Positions 28,166 to 37,766 of a DNA stretch of 64,000 nt are shown here, piece by piece. Positions within the stretch are counted from its first letter, which is position 1. Each line of letters opens with the position of its first letter. The stretch lies in NCBI RefSeq assembly GCF_001643235.1, contig NZ_LQWY01000067.1:353538-417537 (forward strand), in the 5' to 3' direction. The translations under genes were made by a program, and so were the position numbers. This stretch comes from Domibacillus aminovorans. GTDB lineage: Bacteria; Bacillota; Bacilli; Bacillales; Domibacillaceae. The notes beneath the pieces are model-generated. The model did no database searches and was not told the DNA's origin. It worked only from the letters and a program-made list of their open reading frames with translations.

Positions 28166-28930
28166 ATGATGAAGAAACAAATGATGGCACTTGCAGCAAC
28201 GACAGTAATTGGTGGGAGCCTATTCGGCACCGCTGCATCAGCTAGCACATATACAATACAGCCAGGCGATACACTCTGGGGCATTTCACAAAAGAATGGT
28301 ACGACAGTTGATCAATTAAAAGCAGCAAACGGTCTCTCGTCCGATATGATCTATGCAGGCGATACCATTTCAACAACAGGCTCAAGCAATTCAACATCAG
28401 CTTCTTCTAACAACGGTACATACACAGTTAAAGCAGGCGATACATTATTTAGAATTGCATCAGCACACGGCATTTCAGTGAATTCATTGAAATCAATCAA
28501 TGGTCTCTCATCGGATAGAATTTACCCAGGTGACGTTCTTTCAACGAATGGAAGTGCAGCACCGACAGCCGCAGCTTCAGCACCAGTGGCACAAACGCAG
28601 CAGGCGGCTAAACCTGCTCAAACAACATCTGCACCACAAGGCAATACAATCGCAATGACAGCAACAGCCTATACAGCTGATTGCGCAGGCTGCTCAGGGG
28701 TTACAGCGACAGGGATCGATCTTCGCAATGACCGCAGCAAAAAAGTCGTCGCCGTTGACCCGAATGTGATTCCATTAGGTTCACGCGTATACGTTGAGGG
28801 ATATGGTGAAGCGATTGCTGGCGATACTGGCGGCGCGATCAAAGGAAATAGAATTGACCTTCACGTAGCAACAACAGATGCAGCAACCAGCTGGGGTGTA
28901 CGTACTGTAAACGTCACAATTTTGGACTAA
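28166..28930 (+). CDS. yocH: Secreted wall protein YocH, two LysM plus 3D domain
   Basis: 254 residues: signal peptide (to ASA-ST), LysM domains at 28-70 and 85-127, an Ala/Gln/Pro linker, and a 3D domain at 163-253 with D198 (VAVDPN), D220 (AGDTGGAIKG) and D231 (RIDLH). The B. subtilis homologue is a WalR-controlled peptidoglycan hydrolase expressed in growing cells. The ATG at 28166 is 7 nt after CAGGAGG. A WalR-like box and a long leader lie upstream. It is a paralogue of the gene just before it, with an extra LysM. Confidence 0.92.
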   Translation: MMKKQMMALAATTVIGGSLFGTAASASTYTIQPGDTLWGISQKNGTTVDQLKAANGLSSDMIYAGDTISTTGSSNSTSASSNNGTYTVKAGDTLFRIASAHGISVNSLKSINGLSSDRIYPGDVLSTNGSAAPTAAASAPVAQTQQAAKPAQTTSAPQGNTIAMTATAYTADCAGCSGVTATGIDLRNDRSKKVVAVDPNVIPLGSRVYVEGYGEAIAGDTGGAIKGNRIDLHVATTDAATSWGVRTVNVTILD

Positions 28931-28951
28931 CAAATAAATACATGGTGAAAG

Positions 28952-28982
28952 ATGCCTTCCCTCGTTGGGAAGGCGTTTTTTG
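28952..28982 (+). terminator. Terminator of yocH
   Basis: The arms atgccttccc and gggaaggcgt are followed by six T. Confidence 0.92.
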
Positions 28983-29051
28983 TTATGCACATTCATCGAT
29001 TTTTAAGCAAGTGCTGTATATAATAATAGAAAGAAGAAATGAGGAATGACA

Positions 29052-29693
29052 TTGAAACGCTATAAACAACTGGCGGAAAGTGTACGGTTTCGGAGGAAAA
29101 GCGGGATATGGGAGCCAATTATACATGATGGGCAGCTGCTGTATGGAGGAGAAGGACGAAGTGCTGTTGTGTACCGTATTCAAGGAACGGATAAAGCATT
29201 AAAAGTCTTCTATCCGGATAAAGTGTATATTGCAAAAGAAGAAGCTGAGATTTATCGACTGTTATCTGGCTTGCCAAACTATCCAGAGCTTCATGAATCG
29301 GGCGACACGTATATTGTCATTGACTGGATCGATGGGAAAACATTATTTCAATGTTTGGAAGAAGGGATTGATATTTCAGGAGAACTTGTCCAGGAAGCAG
29401 ATCTGGCACTGCAAGCTGCGCGAAAAAGAGGATTGAATCCATCTGATGTTCATTTGCGAAATATTATGATCACAGAAGAGGGGAGAATCGCGCTTATTGA
29501 TGTCGCTAGGTTCCGGCAGACGAAAGATTGCATGAACTGGGAAGATATTAAAAATGCGTATACTCATTTTTATACGAAGCCGTTTTTTCCAAAGCGAATG
29601 CCGAAGTGGCTGCTGAATATGATCGGTATCATGTATAAAAAACGGCTTCTGCCTGTTCACCGGAAAAAAAACGAAATCATTCAACACCTTTAA
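29052..29693 (+). CDS. Protein-kinase-fold protein (small RIO/lipopolysaccharide-kinase-like)
   Basis: About 213 residues. A glycine-rich nucleotide loop (GGEGRSAVVYRI), the lysine ALKVFY, glutamate EEAEIYRLL, a degenerate catalytic loop NPSDVHLRNIMI (D and N in place) and the metal-binding IALIDVARF (D). This resembles the small serine/threonine-kinase-like proteins of Bacillus such as YrzF. Substrate unknown. GAGG lies 1 nt before an in-frame ATG at 29046 but 7 nt before TTG 29052, so the TTG is favoured. Monocistronic, convergent with the M20 gene. Confidence 0.75.
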   Translation: MKRYKQLAESVRFRRKSGIWEPIIHDGQLLYGGEGRSAVVYRIQGTDKALKVFYPDKVYIAKEEAEIYRLLSGLPNYPELHESGDTYIVIDWIDGKTLFQCLEEGIDISGELVQEADLALQAARKRGLNPSDVHLRNIMITEEGRIALIDVARFRQTKDCMNWEDIKNAYTHFYTKPFFPKRMPKWLLNMIGIMYKKRLLPVHRKKNEIIQHL

Positions 29694-29728
29694 AAAACCG
29701 CAGAGACGAGTGTGTCACTGCGGTTTGT
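29692..29728. terminator. Bidirectional terminator
   Basis: The arms aaaccgcag and ctgcggttt, A-rich before and T-containing after, between convergent genes. Confidence 0.75.
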
Positions 29729-29730
29729 CG

Positions 29731-30858
29731 TTACGAACTATTATCGTCTTCGAGTGCGTATTTCACGCTGGCTGCCAGTACATCAGCACCGATTTTAATA
29801 ACGCGCCGGTCAAATGTCATATTCGGATGATGAAGACCTGGAACGAGATCCGAGCCAAGGCCCATCATGGCTGCTTTAATATGAGGACGTTTAATGGTAT
29901 AAAAGTGGAAATCATCACTTCCCGGTGTGATGAGCGGTTCAGCAAGCGCTTCGCTTCCGGCTACTTTGATAATCCCTTTGCGCAAAAATGCTTCCGCATC
30001 TTTTGATACTTCTGCTGCCGGCGTGAAATCCATCCATTCATAATCAATCTTCACTTCATAAAGCAAGCTAATTTGTTCAATTTTATGTTCAATGGCTTTT
30101 TGGAGTTCCAGCAAAATCTTATTTCTCTGTGCGCGTACATCTAGACCAAACTTACCTGATCCAGGAATGATATTTAAACTTTGTCCGCCCGCTTCCAGAC
30201 GCGTCATTTTCGCCGAATACGGTTCAAAAGGTGAAAAGTTGATTGTATGCAATTGACGGCTGAGTGAAGACATGACTTCAATGGCATTCACACCTTGATA
30301 TGGCCGGGCACCATGAGCATCATCGCCGATTACTTTTCCGTTTAAAAACGCAACCGCCCCGTGATAAACAGATGGCGCGATTTTCCCGAATGGAACTTCT
30401 TCAATCGGCCGGAGATGCATACCGAATAAATAATCGACATCATCGACGACACCTTTGCTAACCATTTTTAAGGCGCCGGTGCCTGTCTCTTCAGCAGGTT
30501 GGAAAATAAACCGGACTGTTCCCTGTGTGATTTCTTCTTTTAATTTCAACAACGATCCAATAACAATCGACATATGTGCATCGTGTCCACACGAATGATT
30601 GGCGCGGAACTCTCCATTCACTTGTTGCCAGAGCGCATCAATATCTGCGCGTACAGCGACAACAGGAGATCCGGTGCCAATTTCGGCAATGAGTCCGGTG
30701 CAGTCATCAAATGTGTACGAGCGGACACCTTCACTTTGTAACAATCGCGAAATATAAGCTGTCGTTTTTGTTTCCTTCCAGCTTATTTCTGGATGTGCAT
30801 GCAAATGTTCGAAAATCTCAAGCAGTCTATTTTCAAATATTATGTCCGTTTGAGCCAT
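29731..30858 (-). CDS. amhX: M20-family amidohydrolase (AmhX-like)
   Basis: 375 residues, a two-zinc aminoacylase/carboxypeptidase-type enzyme. Metal and catalytic residues are visible: C90 and H92 (SCGHDAHM), E123 and E124 (PAEETGTG), H148 (GMHL) and a late histidine in GLHHPNM. A dimerisation domain lies at about 165-280. Most similar in size and motifs to B. subtilis AmhX; the natural N-acyl substrate is unknown. ATG with a strong gggggaggg site. Confidence 0.82.
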   Translation of the reverse strand: MAQTDIIFENRLLEIFEHLHAHPEISWKETKTTAYISRLLQSEGVRSYTFDDCTGLIAEIGTGSPVVAVRADIDALWQQVNGEFRANHSCGHDAHMSIVIGSLLKLKEEITQGTVRFIFQPAEETGTGALKMVSKGVVDDVDYLFGMHLRPIEEVPFGKIAPSVYHGAVAFLNGKVIGDDAHGARPYQGVNAIEVMSSLSRQLHTINFSPFEPYSAKMTRLEAGGQSLNIIPGSGKFGLDVRAQRNKILLELQKAIEHKIEQISLLYEVKIDYEWMDFTPAAEVSKDAEAFLRKGIIKVAGSEALAEPLITPGSDDFHFYTIKRPHIKAAMMGLGSDLVPGLHHPNMTFDRRVIKIGADVLAASVKYALEDDNSS

Positions 30859-30938
30859 CGCAAGCCCTCCCCCGGTAATTCTTTCTCTATAGTATAAGCC
30901 AAAACAATGCGTTTGGCTTGGGAAATGACTGAAAATCC

Positions 30939-32081
30939 TTATCTTTTTCCTTTTAATAAGAAAAAACTAATAAAAACAGCTGGTAAAGCGATGATTGCCA
31001 TTCCTAAAAATGACAGATGCGGAGAAATTTCATATAAATATCCGGCCCCAAATGTTAAGATGGCAACGCTTAGTCCCATGCCAAGAGAGGAATATACACC
31101 TTGGGCAGCTGGAATTTCTGATGAATCGAACTCTTCATATAATAATCGGATAAAAGCGTAATGGGCGAGCCCGAATGTTAACGCATGAAATAATTGAGCG
31201 AACATGTAAACCGCAACGGATGGAAATAAAAACATAATCGTCCACCTAAGGACAGCGGCGATCGCCGCACCGAAAAACATCGCGGGAACACTCGTATGAC
31301 GTAAAAAGCGATCGGCTACATTAAAAAAGAGAATTTCAGCTGCAACAGCAATATTTAAAATGACCCCGATCCAGATACTGTCTACATCGAGATGCTGCAA
31401 GTATAGAACACCATAATTGTAATAAGCGGCATGAGCACCTTGGATTAAGACGCAAATGATGAGTGCTGTCACAAATCGTTTTGAACGAAATAGACGCCGA
31501 AATGGAAGGCGCCGCAGGTCATCGTGTTCACGGAGCGCAGGCGGCGTATAATAAAACGCTGTAGCAATCATAAACAGCGTACTAGCAATCAAAACATATA
31601 AAATGGCCGAATCGGTAAAAATAGCGGTTGCGATACCGATGAATAGTACGGCGGCTATGTAGCCGATCGACCCCCATGAACGGCTTTTTCCGTAATGAAT
31701 GCGGTCTGTTTTCATTAACAATGCACCCATGCTGTCCGCCATTGGCATGATAATCGGATAAATAAAGTTAAATAAAATCATGACAATGAAGAGCGCTATA
31801 TAGCCAGAAGCTGGAATGAATAGCATGGCCGTTAAGGCGGTAATGATGGTAAACCATTTTAATAGGGTACCTGCTGGATATTTTGCACTGAGTGCCGGAT
31901 AGGCAAAAAAAGTGGAAACGGCTCTGACAAGAAATCCGACTGCAATGAGCGAAGAGGCCGCTTCAACGGTCATCTCTTTTTCAGAAATAAGCCAAGCGTT
32001 CCAATAGGGCAGGAAAACACCCCATGAAAAGTAAAAAGCGAAATATGTGATTGAGAGCCAAAACTGTGCTTTATAAATCAT
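30939..32081 (-). CDS. MFS transporter (MFS_1-like / phenylpropionate-permease-like)
   Basis: 380 residues with 12 predicted membrane helices and the sub-family signature RIHYGKSRSWGSIGY between helices 4 and 5, as in the LacY/HcaT-like MFS group. The substrate cannot be read from the sequence. ATG with aaggaag upstream. Confidence 0.82.
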   Translation of the reverse strand: MIYKAQFWLSITYFAFYFSWGVFLPYWNAWLISEKEMTVEAASSLIAVGFLVRAVSTFFAYPALSAKYPAGTLLKWFTIITALTAMLFIPASGYIALFIVMILFNFIYPIIMPMADSMGALLMKTDRIHYGKSRSWGSIGYIAAVLFIGIATAIFTDSAILYVLIASTLFMIATAFYYTPPALREHDDLRRLPFRRLFRSKRFVTALIICVLIQGAHAAYYNYGVLYLQHLDVDSIWIGVILNIAVAAEILFFNVADRFLRHTSVPAMFFGAAIAAVLRWTIMFLFPSVAVYMFAQLFHALTFGLAHYAFIRLLYEEFDSSEIPAAQGVYSSLGMGLSVAILTFGAGYLYEISPHLSFLGMAIIALPAVFISFFLLKGKR

Positions 32082-32190
32082 GTCATCTTCCTTTTTTATC
32101 GCAGAGTAACGGGCAGTAAAACCTCATCGATGAAAGTTTCACTACTTGCCATTATAGCGAAAAATAATCAATACGCGGGCACAAAATGAA

Positions 32191-32223
32191 AAAACAGCCC
32201 TGACATTCATCGTCAGAACTGTT
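32191..32223 (-). terminator. Minus-strand terminator of a lost or decayed gene
   Basis: Read on minus, acagttctga pairs with tcagggctgt (G-U pairs) and runs into tttttt. It lies upstream of the MFS gene and so must end another minus-strand transcript. Confidence 0.6.
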
Positions 32224-32386
32224 CCTAATTGAACAGATAAATGGGCTTTAATCATCGAGGCGATCGCTTTTACATGCTTGTTACGCTCTTTTTGGTTCAT
32301 GTTTGATAAGCGGTACAATTTGCTTATTGTTGGGACACGCCTAGGATTTGTTTTCGGTAATGTCTCAATAATTCATTCAATGGCAT
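32224..32386 (-). pseudogene. Decayed small gene, possibly XRE helix-turn-helix
   Basis: A ribosome-binding site (gaagggg) and ATG at 32386 start MPLNELLRHYRKQILGVSQQ, which looks like the first helices of an XRE repressor, then a stop. A coding-like continuation (SKLYRLSNMNQKERNKHVK) follows in another frame and runs to the terminator. This looks like a frameshifted remnant. The rest of 32387-32480 is AT-rich with nothing clear. Confidence 0.35.
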
Positions 32387-32480
32387 ATATGGAACCCCTT
32401 CAAAAAGTTTGTTCATTTTAACCATAACGGTATTTCAAGTTAGAGAGCGTTGAATGTTCCGAATAGGAATAAAATAAACT

Positions 32481-32993
32481 ATGCCGAAAAGAGATAAAAA
32501 AACGAAGGAAGTTGGAGGAATTTGTCGAAATGGTAGATGTTACGTATTATGTGAGCATGGAGGACTAGAGATGGATGGGTCTAAGGATTGTAGAGATGAA
32601 TTACTTGTTTTCTCAACGAAAGAAAATGCAGAATGCTGTATTCGATTAATGACATTGTTTCAAGAAAACGTCGTTATTGATGCAGAATTTGTGAAACCCT
32701 CTTATGACATGGAACGTGAATGGTTGCTTGGGGAAAAAGGTACAATTAAAATTACAGCATCCGAAAGTGGTAATTGGAAAGAATTATTGATCCATTATTG
32801 CCTGAAGGAAGGAATTATTACAGTTACTGCTATCAAACCATCTTATTTATCTGTTAGAACAATATCTTCTATTGCCAGCCAGTTTTTTATTCGAAAAGGG
32901 AATATGCTTCAGTTTTTATCTGTTCGGTCTATTGGCGAAAGTATCCTATTTAAAAATAAGACTGCTCGTACTGTTTCAATTTATACAAAATAA
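32481..32993 (+). CDS. Orphan protein of 170 residues
   Basis: Not recognised. A basic N-terminus (MPKRDKKTKEVGG) is followed by a cysteine-containing segment (CRNGRCYVLCEHGG...CRDE), then a mixed alpha/beta region. No signal peptide or membrane helix. The ribosome-binding site is weak (aggaat, long spacing). Codon use is more AT-rich than its neighbours, suggesting recent acquisition. It has its own terminator and lies next to a decayed gene, so this may be a small accessory spot. Confidence 0.6.
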   Translation: MPKRDKKTKEVGGICRNGRCYVLCEHGGLEMDGSKDCRDELLVFSTKENAECCIRLMTLFQENVVIDAEFVKPSYDMEREWLLGEKGTIKITASESGNWKELLIHYCLKEGIITVTAIKPSYLSVRTISSIASQFFIRKGNMLQFLSVRSIGESILFKNKTARTVSIYTK

Positions 32994-32996
32994 TCA

Positions 32997-33029
32997 AAGG
33001 CAGCCGGCTTTTTTTAGGGGCTGCTTTTT
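32997..33029 (+). terminator. Terminator of the 170-residue orphan
   Basis: A gcagcc/ggctgc stem with an internal T-run loop, followed by five T. Confidence 0.7.
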
Positions 33030-33072
33030 CATTTTGTTATAATGAAAAGAAGATAGTAAAGGGGTGGATAAA

Positions 33073-35070
33073 ATGAAAAGAATTCCCGTTATTTTTTCAC
33101 TGTTCGCGGTATTATGGTTGAGTGGCTGCTCGGGCCTAGCATCGCCTGCAGAACGGCTTGCGGAATATACGGCTGCCTGGAAGACAGGTGATTTAGACAA
33201 CATGTACACGTATTTTTCAGCGGAAACGAAAAAAAACATGGATAAAGAAGAGTTTGTAGAACGGTATGAAAAATTGACGAACGACTTAGAAATCAAGCCA
33301 TCAGATATCGAATTGCCTGATGAAGAAGACGTTCAAAAAGATAATGAACAAACGGCACGGCTTTCTTTTTCAGCAAAAATCAGCACGATCGCAGGCGATA
33401 TCCCCTTTGAAAAAGAAGTGGTTATGAAGCTGGAAGAAACGGAAGAAGGGAAAGCTTGGGTGATCGACTGGGATCCGTCCTACTTTTTGCCTAAGCTTGA
33501 AGAAGGTGATAAAGTACGGATTCAAACATTGAATGGGGAGCGTGGCCGCATTTTTGACCGGAATGGAAGCTCACTCGCTGTAAATGGAACAGCGGTACAA
33601 ATTGGTGCGACAGCGGGAGAAATGGATGACAAAGGGAAACAGCAGCTCGCTCAATTGCTTTCGCTTTCGGTGGAAGAAATCAATAAACAGTTGACGGAAA
33701 GCTGGGTGCAGGACGGTTATTTTGTTCCGCTAAAAACGGTAGCAGAAAAAGAAGAAGCACTCATTGAAAAAGCAACAGCTATCCAAGGAGCAACGGCATC
33801 AGCTAAAGCGGTACGTGTTTATCCGTACGGAGCAGCGGCTGCCCATTTGACGGGTTATGTGGGCGATGTGAATGCGGAAGAGATGAAAGAAAATAAAGGC
33901 GAGTATAAAGAGGGCGACCAAATAGGCAAACGCGGTCTTGAACAGCTTTTTGAAAAAAAACTTCGTGAAACAGACGGTGTACAAATTTTTATTGAAAAAG
34001 AAAAACAAGAACCAATCGTTATCGCAAAAGCAGAGCCGCAAAATGGCCAGGACATGCAGGTGACGGTCCATGCAGAACTGCAAAAGCTGCTATACTCCGA
34101 AATGGCAGGAGCGGCAGGGACAGCATCAGCAGTCGATCCAAAAACGGGAGAAGTACTTGCGATCTTGTCATCTCCATCATTTGATCCGAATGAATTTGCG
34201 CGCGGTATTGCCGGTGATCGGTATACAGAGCTGCAGGATGATCCGCTTCAGCCCTTGTTAAATCGGTTTGTAGGAGCCTATTCTCCAGGTTCAACCATTA
34301 AACCGATTACAGCCGCTGTAGCTATGAAAGCAGGTAAGCTTGATCCAGCGGCGGGTAAAGTAATTGAAGGGCTTCAGTGGCAAAAGGATTCATCATGGGG
34401 CCAATACCGCGTCACACGAGTCAGTACATCGACAGCACCTGTTACGTTAGAGTCAGCACTCGTCGCATCGGATAATATTTATTTTGCGATGGCAGCCCTT
34501 GATACAGGTGCTGAGCAGATGAAAAGCGGACTGCAAGCATTCGGATTCGGTGAAGAGTTTCCATTTGAGTATCCCCTGCGAGATTCACAGCTTTCCAACA
34601 GTGGTGAATTTGATAGTGACATCATACTTGCGGATACCGGATATGGACAAGGTGAAGTATTAACAAGTATGACTCATCTCGCATCAGCATATGGTCCGTT
34701 TTTAAACGGGGGCACGATGATGAAACCTGTATTGCTTATGGGTGAAGAACCGTCTGTCTGGAAGAAAGAAGTTGTCACAGAAGAACAGGCAGCGCTCATT
34801 CAAAAAGGACTTCGCGGTGTTGTCGAAAAAGGAACAGCGAAAGCGGCAAACATAGAGGGAATGTTGATTTCCGGAAAAACAGGTACAGCTGAAATAAAAG
34901 CAGAACAAGGTACGACTGGCAAAGAAAATGGTCTATTTGTTGCTTATGATGCGAATCGGCCCGATTTCGTTCTTGCGATACACGTAGAGGATGCAGCCGA
35001 ACAGGGCGGCAGTAAATTAGCTGTCGATAAAGCGACCGGTTTGTTTTTAAAATGGAAAGATCATCAATAA
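33073..35070 (+). CDS. pbpC: MecA-like class B penicillin-binding protein (PBP3 type)
   Basis: A lipoprotein-type transpeptidase that cross-links peptidoglycan. 665 residues: lipobox LSGC with C19, an NTF2-like MecA N-domain (about 28-140), a PBP dimerisation domain (about 155-320), and a transpeptidase domain with S407 in GSTIKP, SDN at 466 and KTG at 602. This order is that of B. subtilis PBP3, which supports growth when PBP2b is inhibited and is intrinsically beta-lactam tolerant. The ATG at 33073 is chosen over the GTG at 33064, which overlaps the Shine-Dalgarno aggggtgg. Confidence 0.9.
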   Translation: MKRIPVIFSLFAVLWLSGCSGLASPAERLAEYTAAWKTGDLDNMYTYFSAETKKNMDKEEFVERYEKLTNDLEIKPSDIELPDEEDVQKDNEQTARLSFSAKISTIAGDIPFEKEVVMKLEETEEGKAWVIDWDPSYFLPKLEEGDKVRIQTLNGERGRIFDRNGSSLAVNGTAVQIGATAGEMDDKGKQQLAQLLSLSVEEINKQLTESWVQDGYFVPLKTVAEKEEALIEKATAIQGATASAKAVRVYPYGAAAAHLTGYVGDVNAEEMKENKGEYKEGDQIGKRGLEQLFEKKLRETDGVQIFIEKEKQEPIVIAKAEPQNGQDMQVTVHAELQKLLYSEMAGAAGTASAVDPKTGEVLAILSSPSFDPNEFARGIAGDRYTELQDDPLQPLLNRFVGAYSPGSTIKPITAAVAMKAGKLDPAAGKVIEGLQWQKDSSWGQYRVTRVSTSTAPVTLESALVASDNIYFAMAALDTGAEQMKSGLQAFGFGEEFPFEYPLRDSQLSNSGEFDSDIILADTGYGQGEVLTSMTHLASAYGPFLNGGTMMKPVLLMGEEPSVWKKEVVTEEQAALIQKGLRGVVEKGTAKAANIEGMLISGKTGTAEIKAEQGTTGKENGLFVAYDANRPDFVLAIHVEDAAEQGGSKLAVDKATGLFLKWKDHQ

Positions 35071-35201
35071 TTATGAAAATAAAGGGTAATTAATGAAACT
35101 TTGTTCCTTATTTCGGCAAATTAAGAAGGAATTATATGAAAAAAAATGAAATTGTGTCGATAAATAGATAGAAATGTATGTAGAAAGCGGGGAGCGATTG
35201 A

Positions 35202-36674
35202 ATGAATAAAACGGTTGTTTCGTTAACGACTGCGGCCTTTATTTCGACAGGGGCGGCAGCCGTTGCGGAAGCTTCAGAACTGTACACAGTAAAAGAAGGA
35301 GACACGCTATTCAGCATCGCCAATCAGTATAAAATCACCGTCGTTCAATTGATGGAAATGAATGAATTATCGTCTGATCGTCTTTCAATTAATGATGAAC
35401 TGATTGTGTCAGAAGAAAAACAGGGGGAAGAGACGTCTGCGGCAATTGAAACAGAACGAGCAGTAGAAGAACAGGAAGCGGTAACGAATGAACAGATAGA
35501 AGAATCAACGATCGTATCAGCAGCAGCTGTTTCTGCGTATACGGTCAAAAGTGGTGATTCACTCGGCTTGATCGCCTCCCGTTATAAAACAACGGTTGCC
35601 TCATTGAAGCAGCTGAACGGTTTAAAGTCGGATGCGATTTATGTCGGTCAAAAACTGAAAGTGAGCGGCACAGCACTAAAACCGGCGACGAGTAAACCGT
35701 CTACAACGACAACATCGACCAGCATGTATATAGTGAAAAGCGGTGATTCACTCGGTGTGATTGCGTCTCGCTATAAAACAACGGTTGCCTCATTGAAACA
35801 GCTAAACGGCTTAACATCAGGTATGATTTATGTCGGCCAGAAGCTGAAAGTGAGTGGAGAAGGGGCAACGACAAGCCCGCCGACAAGCAAACCATCAACA
35901 ACCACGACGACAACGGGCACATATGTGGTCAAAAGCGGTGATTCACTCGGCTTGATCGCGTCCAGCTATAAAACAACAGTTGCCTCATTGAAGCAACTGA
36001 ACGGCTTAACATCGGATGTGATTTATGTCGGCCAAAAGCTGAAAGTAAACGGAAAATCAACACCGTCGACAAGTAAACCATCAACGACTGTTCCTTCTAC
36101 AACAGGCGGCACGTACATAGTGAAAAGCGGAGACTCCCTCAGTATTATTGCTTCTCGAAATGGAATGACCGTGTCGGCGTTAAAACAAATGAACGGCTTG
36201 AAGTCAGACGTTATTTTTGTTGGTCAAAAGTTAAAAGTCGCAGCTGGTTCAAAAGGTGGAACAACAACGGAACCGGTAAACGTTGGCAATCCGTCTTCTT
36301 CCGGTTCTTATTCGAGTTCGGGTCTGCTTCGTATAGCCAATTCAATGCTCGGTGTTCCGTACGTATGGGGCGGTTCATCATCGTCAGGCTTTGACTGCAG
36401 TGGATTCATTTATTATGCTTACAAACAGGCAGGGAAAAGCGTGACTCGAACGAACACCGAAGGATTTTACAGCCGTTCATACGAAATTTCGAGCCCGAAA
36501 GCAGGCGACCTCGTTTTCTTCAGTAACACTTATAAGAAAGGTATTTCCCATATGGGTATATACATAGGCGGAAATCAATTCATTCATGCAAGTTCTTCGC
36601 AAGGGGTTACGGTGTCAAGCCTGGACAATTCTTATTTCGCTTCCAAGTTTGATAGTTTTAAACGATTCTATTAA
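35202..36674 (+). CDS. Secreted NlpC/P60 D,L-endopeptidase with five LysM domains
   Basis: 490 residues. Signal peptide, LysM domains at about 27-69, 113-154, 176-217, 241-282 and 305-346, joined by Ser/Thr/Pro linkers, and an NlpC/P60 domain at 373-490. Catalytic residues are C399 (FDCSGF), H450 (ISHMG) and H462 (FIHAS). It cuts peptidoglycan stem peptides, as LytE and CwlS do in B. subtilis. LysM 2-5 are nearly identical (KSGDSLG.IAS.YKTTVASLKQLNG), LysM 1 is divergent, so the array grew by recent duplication. ATG with ggggagcg upstream. Confidence 0.92.
   Translation: MNKTVVSLTTAAFISTGAAAVAEASELYTVKEGDTLFSIANQYKITVVQLMEMNELSSDRLSINDELIVSEEKQGEETSAAIETERAVEEQEAVTNEQIEESTIVSAAAVSAYTVKSGDSLGLIASRYKTTVASLKQLNGLKSDAIYVGQKLKVSGTALKPATSKPSTTTTSTSMYIVKSGDSLGVIASRYKTTVASLKQLNGLTSGMIYVGQKLKVSGEGATTSPPTSKPSTTTTTTGTYVVKSGDSLGLIASSYKTTVASLKQLNGLTSDVIYVGQKLKVNGKSTPSTSKPSTTVPSTTGGTYIVKSGDSLSIIASRNGMTVSALKQMNGLKSDVIFVGQKLKVAAGSKGGTTTEPVNVGNPSSSGSYSSSGLLRIANSMLGVPYVWGGSSSSGFDCSGFIYYAYKQAGKSVTRTNTEGFYSRSYEISSPKAGDLVFFSNTYKKGISHMGIYIGGNQFIHASSSQGVTVSSLDNSYFASKFDSFKRFY
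35535..36240 (+). repeat. Tandem LysM coding repeats (period about 190 bp)
   Basis: Four near-identical LysM-linker units; for example the codons for KTTVASLKQLNG recur with few changes in three units. Prone to recombination and copy-number change. Confidence 0.85.
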
Positions 36675-36708
36675 AAAAACGGCCTATCATCTCGATGGGC
36701 CGTTTTTT
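36673..36708. terminator. Bidirectional terminator
   Basis: A 13-bp stem (aaaacggcctatc / gatgggccgtttt) with a 5-nt loop, A-run before and T-run after, between convergent genes. Confidence 0.92.
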
Positions 36709-37760
36709 CATCGTTTCATCATCTCTATCTTTTTATGAATCTCTGCCAGATGACTGTCGATATTTTCTTTCGTGATATAAATGCCAAATGAAGATTGAGC
36801 ATTAGGTCCTTCATTGATACGTTCAGCTATTTTGTCACCGACTTCTGGATAAAAATGATGACCGTCAAAATAATTCGTTAAATCATTGGTAATCTCGTTC
36901 GGATACATAAAGTTATAGACGCCGCCGAACACGTCGACAACATCGTGCAGCCACTGTTCGTAATCGTCCAACTGGCCTTCTTCGACGAGCGTTTGAAAAA
37001 GAGCCATTGAAATCGGTGTTGTGTATACGATCGTATCTACATCTGGATGACGATCTGTGAAAATCGTTAAATACTCTTTATAGCGCGGGTTATACACGTA
37101 ATTCGAACCGTAAAACTCTTCTTTGAAGCGCTCGATTTTTTCGGCAGTATTCGCGTTCCGTTCTTCGTCTGAAATGTAACGGGCAAACGCAACGTTGTCA
37201 TGATTGTAGGCACGTTCTGTCAGCACTTTATTTGCGAGCGACATCCGGAGGTTTTTAATAGAGTACCGGAATGAATCGATCGAGAACACAGTTTTTACCC
37301 GATAAAGCGGGTCGTCGAGTTTTTTTTCATAGTTTACGAGTGAAACAGGGCGTTCGCTTTCTTGTACGGATGATTTAAAGAAATCGAGACCGATGATGAC
37401 CCGTTTAATCGGCTGGTCGCTCTGTCGTTTGGCAAATGCGAGAAACGTGTCGTATTCACGAATAGACAGGTTATTTACCGAAAAATTGTAGACGTTCATA
37501 TTCGTAAACTTGTTTTGATTAATATAGGTGGAGCGGCTCGATCCTAGTAAAATTGTATCGTATGAAAAAGGTTGGAAAAACATGCGACCTGTTTTTTGCT
37601 GGCGTTCGTCAATGACACTTTGATAATCATTAAACTTATGTTTTTGATTAAACGTCCAGAGTGGGTCCATCACGTAATTAAATGACACGATCGTTGTCAA
37701 TACAAGGCAGACGATCGTGAAGAAAATCAGGATGAATTGTCTCGACTGGTTCAAGCTCAT
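36708..37760 (-). CDS. SGNH-like O-acetylation partner protein (PatB-like)
   Basis: About 350 residues. One N-terminal membrane helix (about 9-30), then an extracellular SGNH-like domain with the Ser-containing block I ILLGSSRS and the C-terminal DxxH in FDGHHFYPEVGD. It pairs with the MBOAT gene whose stop is 6 nt upstream, the PatA/PatB arrangement in which the MBOAT exports acetyl groups and the SGNH partner places them on a wall polymer. In Bacillus anthracis such pairs lie in the S-layer locus and acetylate the secondary wall polysaccharide. The start could be ATG 37760, or TTG 37754 which has better spacing to aaggtg. Confidence 0.82.
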   Translation of the reverse strand: MSLNQSRQFILIFFTIVCLVLTTIVSFNYVMDPLWTFNQKHKFNDYQSVIDERQQKTGRMFFQPFSYDTILLGSSRSTYINQNKFTNMNVYNFSVNNLSIREYDTFLAFAKRQSDQPIKRVIIGLDFFKSSVQESERPVSLVNYEKKLDDPLYRVKTVFSIDSFRYSIKNLRMSLANKVLTERAYNHDNVAFARYISDEERNANTAEKIERFKEEFYGSNYVYNPRYKEYLTIFTDRHPDVDTIVYTTPISMALFQTLVEEGQLDDYEQWLHDVVDVFGGVYNFMYPNEITNDLTNYFDGHHFYPEVGDKIAERINEGPNAQSSFGIYITKENIDSHLAEIHKKIEMMKR

Positions 37761-37766
37761 CACACC

